This document shows positions 23,536 to 30,200 of a DNA stretch of 30,200 nucleotides, one piece after another. The notes under the pieces were generated by a model. It was not told where the DNA came from, did no database searches, and saw only the letters and a program-made list of their open reading frames with translations. The stretch is taken from contig NW_003140843.1 in assembly GCF_000003605.2 (NCBI RefSeq), positions 2,138 through 32,337 of the forward strand, in the 5' to 3' direction. Position numbers and translations under genes: made by a program. Numbering within the stretch: the stretch's first letter is position 1; each line of letters begins with the position of its first letter. The DNA is from Saccoglossus kowalevskii. Its lineage: Eukaryota; Hemichordata; Enteropneusta; Harrimaniidae.

Positions 23536-23732
23536 TTGCAACCACTGACTATAATCTCTTCCCAAGAGGCATTTCAAACAGCCTCATCAAAACTAATCTC
23601 CTTCCATTCATATATGATTATTATCAATGATGTTTTAATTATAGAGTGATGAGATGAAATGTGAAAGTACAATAGACTTGATTGGTAAAGTCACCAACCT
23701 CACCTCATTGCTGACACATTGAGATGCTGCTT

Positions 23733-23757
23733 CACAGCACAGCACAGCACAGCACAT
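23733..23757. repeat. (CACAG)n microsatellite
   Basis: About five consecutive CACAG units. Confidence 0.85.
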
Positions 23758-23759
23758 CA

Positions 23760-24600
23760 CATACTACCCAGGACAGTATTTGTTTCAATTTAAGCGTACC
23801 GATTTCTCTAATAGAAGAGCACATAAACCAAAAATTGTATTTATTTTAAGGCCCTTAAAAAGGTCCAGATTATTTTGGAACACATTTTGTTATTTTAATT
23901 TTAAAATATCTTTAAAATTATGTGTAAAAAATATATTATTATATAATGTACACAATGACCAGAATATTTTCTCTGATCGGTGAAATATTATTTACTTTGA
24001 TTATATCATTTATATGTTATTTGACTCCCTGGACAATCATCTACCAATTTACATGTACTTCAAGATCTACCATTTAGCAATGAACATTTCTTTTGCCACT
24101 GGGGAACAGAACACAAAGATATGTACATTTCACAATCAATGGGATTATACATTATTCTCACCTGTAGCAGTGTACTACATTGTATGTTTTCTTTCAGTTG
24201 AAAATATCAAAGTTCAAGCTTTGGTTGTGGTGCAACAACCCATTCCATCTGAATGCTACACGCAAGCACACACCTACAGGCATTGTAGCCAAAGTATATC
24301 TTAATATTCAAGATCAGCTGATAAAATCACCATAGTAACCAAACTGTCAAAATTGTATTTAAAAAAACCAATTAAAGATCTGGAAGCCCTAGGTCTTAAG
24401 AGGGCTGACACGACAGAGAGAAATTAATCAATCAATAATTCATTTCATGGAAATTTGCTACTCATAGGTTTTTTTAAAGATGGGAACAAAACACAGTTTT
24501 TATCGTATCCCTCAGATAGGAACTGATTCTCTCAAACCTGATTATGCGTGAGCGAAGTACTGAATGCTGCAGAGGAATTAGTCTGCTGACGAGATGACTG
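23760..24600. other. Non-coding stretch
   Basis: A plus-strand frame at 24014-24304 has no domain, no clear splice context and a composition like its surroundings. I see nothing else. Confidence 0.4.
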
Positions 24601-24614
24601 AACCATGTACATGT

Positions 24615-24715
24615 ACCTCCATGATGCAAAGCCAACATAGAAGCATTCTAGTAAGGAGACGACCCACAACCTTCCTGATGCAAAGCAAACATATTATCCA
24701 CTGAACCACGCCTAC
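24615..24715 (-). repeat. tRNA-derived SINE fragment with a partial duplication
   Basis: On the minus strand, GCGTGGTTCAGTGGATAATA from about 24711 looks like a tRNA D-arm with A box. GCTTTGCATCAGGAAGG is like a TGC anticodon arm. GGTTGTGGGTCGTCTCC is a decayed B box. A second, partial copy of the anticodon part lies at about 24617-24640. The arms do not pair well enough for a working tRNA. Confidence 0.55.
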
Positions 24716-25159
24716 TGATACTGATACAGCAGAAATAAACATAGCCTAACAATAAATAATGCAGTTTGTTACCAAATGTGAACAAAATTTGCTGTACAAG
24801 TACACATCGTCTCTGAAAATATAAAATTGGTAAAATTATACTGACTGAGAACATAATTAGCTAAAGAACAAAAAAAAGTTGACAATTAATTAATTTATTT
24901 AATTACCACTGCTATAAGGTGGCATCCAGGGAAACCATTACTGCAGTTGGAAATTTGATAACAATCAGTTTCCGTCATAAGAAATAAATGTTAGTGAGGA
25001 ATCACAATGTGAAATTTCATCCAGGCGAAAAACCAAAAATGTCATCAGTATTTTTTTTAAATGTTATCTTATTTATAAAGACACTTTCTTTTTCTCAGTA
25101 AAATAGTAAGACACATCTCATGGCATTTTATCCAAGAGGGATTAGTACTTCACAATTGG

Positions 25160-25522
25160 TGATTTTCCGAACAATTGCGAGATCTCGCGAGATGCATGAA
25201 AGACGCGCGTCGAACGTCTGCCACAAAAATCGAACGATTTGATTTTGAACTAGAATTTCTTTATTTCGCAGCTTACATTGACCGGCCGATCTTCCACAGA
25301 AGAATATTGCTTCCGAAAACCCTCACTTAATCGAAATTGCCTATCATCAAATGTGGACAGCACATTATTAAGCATGGAAATGTCCCCGAAATACTTTCGC
25401 GTTTGTCTAATCCCACGCGATGTTTGACGCGACTACGACGCTATGACCTTTGTTTGTCCTGTTTTTACGTTCGATTTCACGCATAACGCGTGATTCTCGC
25501 AGTGTACGGAAAATGGTCTATT
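25160..25522. promoter_or_regulatory. CpG-rich island, possible promoter or young repeat
   Basis: About 32 CpG dinucleotides occur in roughly 350 bp, against near absence in most of the right-hand half of the window. Words include CTCGCGAG and GACGCGCGTCGAACG. CTCGCGAG resembles the palindromic TCTCGCGAGA promoter element known from vertebrates. The right part (25324-25522) is repetitive. If it is a promoter, it could start a minus-strand transcript toward Efa6. Confidence 0.4.
25324..25522 (+). repeat. CpG-intact copy of the dispersed repeat
   Basis: This is the partner of 21441-21605; it keeps CCCACGCGATG, TTTGACGCGACTACGACG and CATAACGCGTGATTCTCG, where the other copy shows TG or CA. It overlaps the CpG-rich island. 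Confidence 0.75.
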
Positions 25523-25530
25523 GAAAACTA

Positions 25531-26400
25531 TTTTTTGGTAATTACTGTATTAGAAGTACATCTCCAACAGATTTCTACATAAAACTAAAAGTTACATTTA
25601 TTGTATACTAGAAAATGAAAATTACTTTGACCATACAGTAGTCCTTTTGTTATTTACATAGAGCAAATATGGGATATAGTTTTGTACAAATTTGCTTATA
25701 TCACTAACAATGAGTTCTAACAAGTTTTTGTAACATATTTTAAATGTAATATTATTGTAATTGTAAGGGAAAATATCAGAAAGAATAATAATTTATCCAA
25801 TAAAACCACATTTTTGCCAGCCAAGGATCACTTATTCGGCCATTGCCTCTTCATTACACCTTTGCTGAACTCCCAATATAAACCTGTATTTAATCCAAGT
25901 GAAATCAAACAATGGTACATGCTGTAGTGTGGTTCCATAGTAAATAAAACAAAGTTGTGATGCATTTCCATGTCAGTTAATTAAGCTATAAAATACTAGT
26001 AATACAAGACGGCAAAATATAATGGTTCGAATTTGAAATTGACAAGAGTTGTCCTCATAAGAAAGCTGATTGATGGATTCAGCTCCTTGGGTTCCCAAAC
26101 TGAGGTCAAATACAGCTTTTCCTTACACGATTTCACACAGGTTCATAGAGAAGCCCATGGATGGTCAGTTTCAGCGAAATAGAGCAAATCGAATGATGAT
26201 AAAGCTGCAAATTGGTCCAAAACAAAGGTCAACCACTGATTACAATTGTGAAATAATAGAAAATAGCAACCATTAACAACTGGATACTGATGAATTTATA
26301 AAAAAAAACATAACATTTTTACATGTACTACGGTACGACTACGGTATGAGTGTGCAGTGTCAATCATATACAGAACAATGATGGAAATGACAACAAAGAC
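25531..26400. other. Non-coding stretch
   Basis: AT-rich; a plus-strand frame at 26070-26276 has no recognisable domain or splice context. Confidence 0.4.
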
Positions 26401-26410
26401 ATGTGAGTAA

Positions 26411-26450
26411 TGACTCATTTTAAAGTCACTTCAATGACCTGCAATGACCT
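26411..26450. promoter_or_regulatory. AP-1-like site and perfect DR4 nuclear-receptor element
   Basis: TGACTCA at 26411-26417 is a perfect AP-1 site. On the minus strand 26435-26450 reads AGGTCATTGCAGGTCA, two perfect half-sites spaced by four bases. The pairing within 40 bp is suggestive only. Confidence 0.3.
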
Positions 26451-26884
26451 AACCAAGAAACAAGGACTAGAATGCATTTAACTGTGAAAGATATATGTAA
26501 TTTATTAATTTGCACATTGCTAGAATTGAAGTGTTAACCAGCTGTCGGAACCAGAGTCAGAATAAACATACAGCTGTCAGCGCCAGAAGGATATAAATAC
26601 ATGTAATTTATGTTTTGTACGCTTGTTCAGTTCATTATACAAACAGTGAACTAAGTAGGTTCAGCAATTCAACCCACAATTTACCATAAAATTTGAAAGG
26701 TTGATATTTTCAGGATCACTCAAATGGTGTTGACCTCATGATAATCACATTATTAATATGTTTCTTGCAAAATTTTATGAGTGCCATAACTTAACCCACT
26801 AAAATGTTGGTGTTACAAGTAACAATGTGTACATTTTTATATAATTTATTTTGTTAATTTTGAACCAAATGAAAAGACACTATA

Positions 26885-27060
26885 CTGTAAAATCTGTATT
26901 AGAAGCTGTGGCTTCTATTAAAATGATACAATGCAACAGAGAGGATGCAGCTTCTATTAGAGCATCTACACATGCATGGTAAATATTTGGTTCTAAATTG
27001 ATCAAAAGGAATGGGTGCGACTTTAAATTAGAGATGCGGCTTCTAAAACAGATTTTACAG
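26885..27060. mobile_element. 176-bp inverted-repeat element
   Basis: CTGTAAAATCTGTATTAGAA with GC at 26885-26906 is mirrored by GCTTCTAAAACAGATTTTAC with AG at 27039-27060. Inside, TGCAGCTTCTATTAGAGCAT and GATGCGGCTTCTA are further copies of the arm word, relating it to 20166-20278. Confidence 0.7.
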
Positions 27061-27244
27061 GAATTCCCTATTGCCAACAGGTCTTTATCCAAATTTATAA
27101 AAAAAAAATATGAACAAATTTATGCAGGTCTGATTTGTGAAATGTGACAAGGTTTACTTTGGTGTTCAAAAGGTCAATGCAGTTACATATTGAATGGATC
27201 CAGAAGTAATGTTTCACCACAACAATTGTCTGCATTTGACAATT

Positions 27245-27440
27245 CTAAACTTCAAAACTGATTGTGCTATTAATGCCAAAGTAACATTTGTCACCTTTCG
27301 CAAAAGAAACAATTTTTCTTGTATTTTGTTCTAAACTTTGGAACAAGACATGCAGCCAATGAGAAATTATGGCCATTTGGTCCAAACAAACAATAATAGA
27401 AAAAAACAAAAAAGTTGTGAAAAATGTCACACAAAATTGT
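27245..27440 (+). repeat. Dispersed repeat, copy 2 of the 10992 family
   Basis: The core AAGACATGCAGCCAATGAGA, then ATTTGGTCCAAACAAACAAT, aligns with 11072-11130. A third, more decayed copy starts at 29276. Confidence 0.45.
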
Positions 27441-27835
27441 TCTTTTTGATATTCTAAGTGTTACAAGTGACAAACTATTTAAAATTGATCACCTTATTAT
27501 TTGCTGCTGATTTGTGTCTGCCAGTCATTTCAACAGAAAATGTATGGTTTATTATTTTACATATACATGCATCTAGTAGGTAACCTGGTTGTAAGAAGTG
27601 ATGTAAAACAGTTCAAATAGAAACATGCCATTTTAGCGAAGTATCAACTATCTCATTGTGAGAATATAATTCATTATAAATTAGCTACATCTTGCAGTAG
27701 AGAAATTACGGATCAGCTAAATTAACTATAATAACATGCTAGCTAAAAAACGAGCTTTACAGTATGATTCAAGAGTATACATTTCACAAACTAGAGTTGG
27801 GTTTATCATTTTGATAACGAAGAACTTTAAGAGCT

Positions 27836-27885
27836 ATGTTGTCTGAGAAGCACCTAGTGATGTATCACTCCTCAGTAGACAACAT
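27836..27885. repeat. Imperfect hairpin
   Basis: ATGTTGTCTGAG at the left pairs with CTCAGTAGACAACAT at the right (one bulged T), and an inner AGTGATGTATCACT can close the loop. The arms are short and unlike a typical microRNA precursor. Confidence 0.45.
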
Positions 27886-27894
27886 TAGTTACCA

Positions 27895-28070
27895 TACTGT
27901 ACAATACTTTATTTTAGCTGGAATTAATTTTCGCTGAAAAGACTTTTCGGGTGTTTTGTATGGAATTTATTTTAACTGATTTTTGGTGAGTTGAATGTAA
28001 AATATAGGAAAAAAGGTATATTCATTGGGTTTTATTTTCACTGAATTATCCCTTCAACGAAAACAGTTAA
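27895..28070. mobile_element. Decayed relative of the 11534-11741 MITE
   Basis: TACTGTACAATACTTTATTT and ATTTTCGCTGAAAA at the left, and ATTCATTGGGTTTTATTTTC followed by ACTGAATTATCCC at the right, match the termini and arms of the 11534-11741 element with many changes. Confidence 0.55.
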
Positions 28071-28074
28071 ATTC

Positions 28075-29270
28075 AGACTGCCAGCTATAACAATTATTTG
28101 ATACATTTTACCTACATGTGTATAACTTAATTTAAAGTGGCTTTAGGAGATAAAAGGTGACAGGTGGCAAATTTAGATAGCTCTCTGTATCGTAAATGAC
28201 TGGTTTAGCTAACTACATTTCCAAAATCTTTGCATTCAACATCACAGTTTGACTAAGTAGTTTTTACAGTTTTACACCTTACTGAATATTTTTAGAAAAA
28301 TGTTTTAATGTTTAAAGTTGTATTTTCAGCAAAATTTAGTTGAAAGCCCTCACAATTTTAAACTAAATATTGCTGACAATACAATCTTAGGACATCCCCA
28401 CCTGTTCTAGAGAGTCACACTTGGATGGTAAAATCCCAGCAAACTTGTTAAGAAAGATTCAAAGACGCAATATGAATAAAGACATGTTTTGATACTGCTG
28501 TTAGACACTGTAATGATTTATCATGAACTGAAATGCTATTTTTGTTGTACACAGCTGTATATTGGTTCGGTGAAACAAAGAAATTCTCTAATACACATAT
28601 GCACTGATTGTTTTTGTATGTACAACAACATTAACTGCACATGCGTAGTAGCTGTTTTCATTTTTCTATGAATGATTACTATACAGTGTGCAGCAAAAAC
28701 TACATTTTTAATATTCAATAAATAATAATCTATTGTGTCTCCAAAAAGCAACATTATAAAATACACATTTTTGTCCATATTTGTCTTGTCAACTAAGTCA
28801 TATATGTATATAATATCTTAATGTTACAGTAAATTATTGTTTGACAAGGATAGGAATTTTGATTAGGCTAAGAAAAAAGAAAAATGTTTCTTGTCAATTT
28901 GTTTTCTAAAATTGATGTGCCTAGTTATTATTTTTAATATTTTTTTAAAGGGACATTAAAATTTATGATTTTTCATGAAAACTGAATTTTATCTATGGGT
29001 CCTTGGGAAAACATTACGAATTAAAATAAAATAAAATTATATAATAATAATAATTTACTCATTGATTTCAATCATTGTTATTAATTATGTGTCTATTATT
29101 ATACAGTTTTCTAGTATTTATAAAATAGAATATCCAGTCACATACGTACAAGTTCACTATGAGATGGCTTGCAGTATATGATACCACCTAATGCTAACAT
29201 TGTATCCTCTTTAGAAATGAAGAGCTGCCACAAAGAGCGAGAAACTTTTGAGCAAGTTGGACATTCTTAT
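28075..29270. other. Non-coding stretch
   Basis: AT-rich with no supported gene. An exon-like frame of 14 codons at about 28390-28431 (minus) was considered and dropped. Confidence 0.4.
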
Positions 29271-29275
29271 TATTT

Positions 29276-29470
29276 AACCTTTTGACCTTTGACCACAAAG
29301 TAAACTTTTGTCATTTTGTCAAAAAATAAATCAACAATTTTAACAATTTTTTTTCAAAAAAATCTTGATCAAATTCTGTAAACAATGAGAAATTATTTAC
29401 TAATTAACCAAAACAAATTACAGAAAAAAATACATAAAATGTGGAAATTGTTGCACCAATATTTTGATGG
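29276..29470 (+). repeat. Dispersed repeat, copy 3 of the 10992 family (decayed)
   Basis: It starts TTTAACCTTTTGACCTTTGA and contains AACAATGAGAAATTATTTAC, aligning loosely with GCCAATGAGAAATTATGGCC at 27353. Boundaries are uncertain. Confidence 0.4.
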
Positions 29471-29999
29471 AAAAAATACAGTGAGCAAATGGTTTATGTA
29501 TCAAAGTGTTATTATAATGTGAAAATGTTAGTGAATGGAATCAAAACTGGACAGCAGGTCAATAACACTGTAACTATAAACCACAAACAAGTACACCATC
29601 ACAACAACCTCCGGAATATCATTCATATTACAAGTACGTTAACATTAGTACACAGCAGTTTCTACGTAGCACAATGCATGTAAAATACACCACATTTCTC
29701 AGTTGGATCCCATTCTGTGTTGTGTCCGGCTACCAACAAATTTTCTATGAGCAAATACATAATATCATCTTTTCATCTAATGAGAATTCTTTCAAAAGAA
29801 ACTCATTACGAAAGTGTGGATAGCATGTAGAAGGTTTTTAAAAAGATAAGCATATTTTAAATTATCTTTAATGATGTTTGAAAAAAAAAAAAAAAACTTT
29901 GTTTACTTTCACTATGATCTTTTCATGTGACCCTTCTCCTGACTTTTTTATACCCATAAAATGAACAAAGTACAGTGACGTTATGCTCCAGTCAATGTC

Positions 30000-30200
30000 A
30001 ACCCCCACCCTCCCCACCTCGGGGTTTAGTGGGGGATTTGGAAATTATTGTTGTAAAATTTGCGAAATGCCCCACCTCCTGGGGCAAGATGGATAGGCAA
30101 ATCCCTGCCCAAAACAAACCCCCCACATTTCTCCCACCGATCGCCACTGTCCGCCATGCTTGCTATCAGCAGAGTACTGGCGATGCTGGCGATGACGGGA
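30000..30200. repeat. G/C-rich repeat with C-tract and fold-back words
   Basis: It starts with ACCCCCACCCTCCCCACC (G-tracts on the minus strand), contains GGGGTTTAGTGGGGG and GCCCCACCTCCTGGGGC, and ends in CpG-containing GGCGATGCTGGCGATGACGG. It contrasts sharply with the AT-rich surroundings and runs off the window edge. It is probably a dispersed repeat; a gene edge cannot be excluded. Confidence 0.45.

Noticed and set aside
24014-24304. Plus-strand 96-codon frame
   Set aside because: No domain, no signal of coding composition, no neighbours on the same strand.
24650-24715. Functional tRNA(Ala) gene on the minus strand
   Set aside because: The acceptor stem and T arm do not pair, and the B box is broken; best read as a SINE remnant.
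28390-28431. Minus-strand exon-like frame FAGILPSKCDSLEQ ending at CAG|GTGGGG
   Set aside because: Fourteen codons, weak acceptor and no resemblance to the missing PDZ half.

Overview
This window looks like nuclear DNA of an animal, most likely a marine invertebrate. It is strongly AT-rich. It holds one gene split into short exons with canonical GT/AG introns, many short inverted-repeat transposons, minisatellites, and a striking excess of the palindrome ACATGTAC. A phylum cannot be fixed by eye. The PDZ-containing form of the gene and the repeat types fit a non-vertebrate bilaterian, for example a mollusc or another lophotrochozoan, but this is inference.

The only gene I can support lies on the minus strand between about 0.8 and 11.8 kb. 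Ten exons join in consistent phase into 799 codons of an EFA6/PSD-family guanine-nucleotide exchange factor for ARF6. In transcript order they encode the second half of a PDZ domain (11754-11820 and 9999-10052), a large disordered Ser/Thr/Pro-rich region with an 11-copy coding minisatellite that runs into the start of Sec7 (6789-7974), the Sec7 core with the catalytic Glu (4618-4870), the Sec7 end and linker (3917-4159), a PH domain (3339-3420, 1810-1880, 1419-1570, 1177-1321) and a C-terminal coiled coil (773-916). The gene is open at both ends. The first half of the PDZ domain was not found in the 18 kb upstream. The C-terminus either lies beyond the left edge or is a weak candidate exon at 53-121.

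The introns and the right-hand 18 kb are mostly non-coding and rich in repeats. I found several terminal-inverted-repeat (MITE-like) elements: 5830-5986, 6490-6671 with an opposite-strand relative at 3482-3660, 10575-10841, 11534-11741, 16352-16661, 20166-20278 and 26885-27060. There is a nearly perfect 209-bp tandem duplication (19697-20114), a tRNA-like SINE fragment near 24.65 kb, and a CpG-rich island at 25.16-25.52 kb. Part of that island has a CpG-decayed relative at 21.44 kb.

The most interesting leads concern how mobile elements touch the gene. Two inverted copies of one MITE family sit in the introns that flank exactly the two Sec7 exons, a layout known to favour exon circularisation. 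Another MITE ends 12 bp from the splice donor of the PDZ exon. I see no operon, CRISPR array, phage or other clearly new system.
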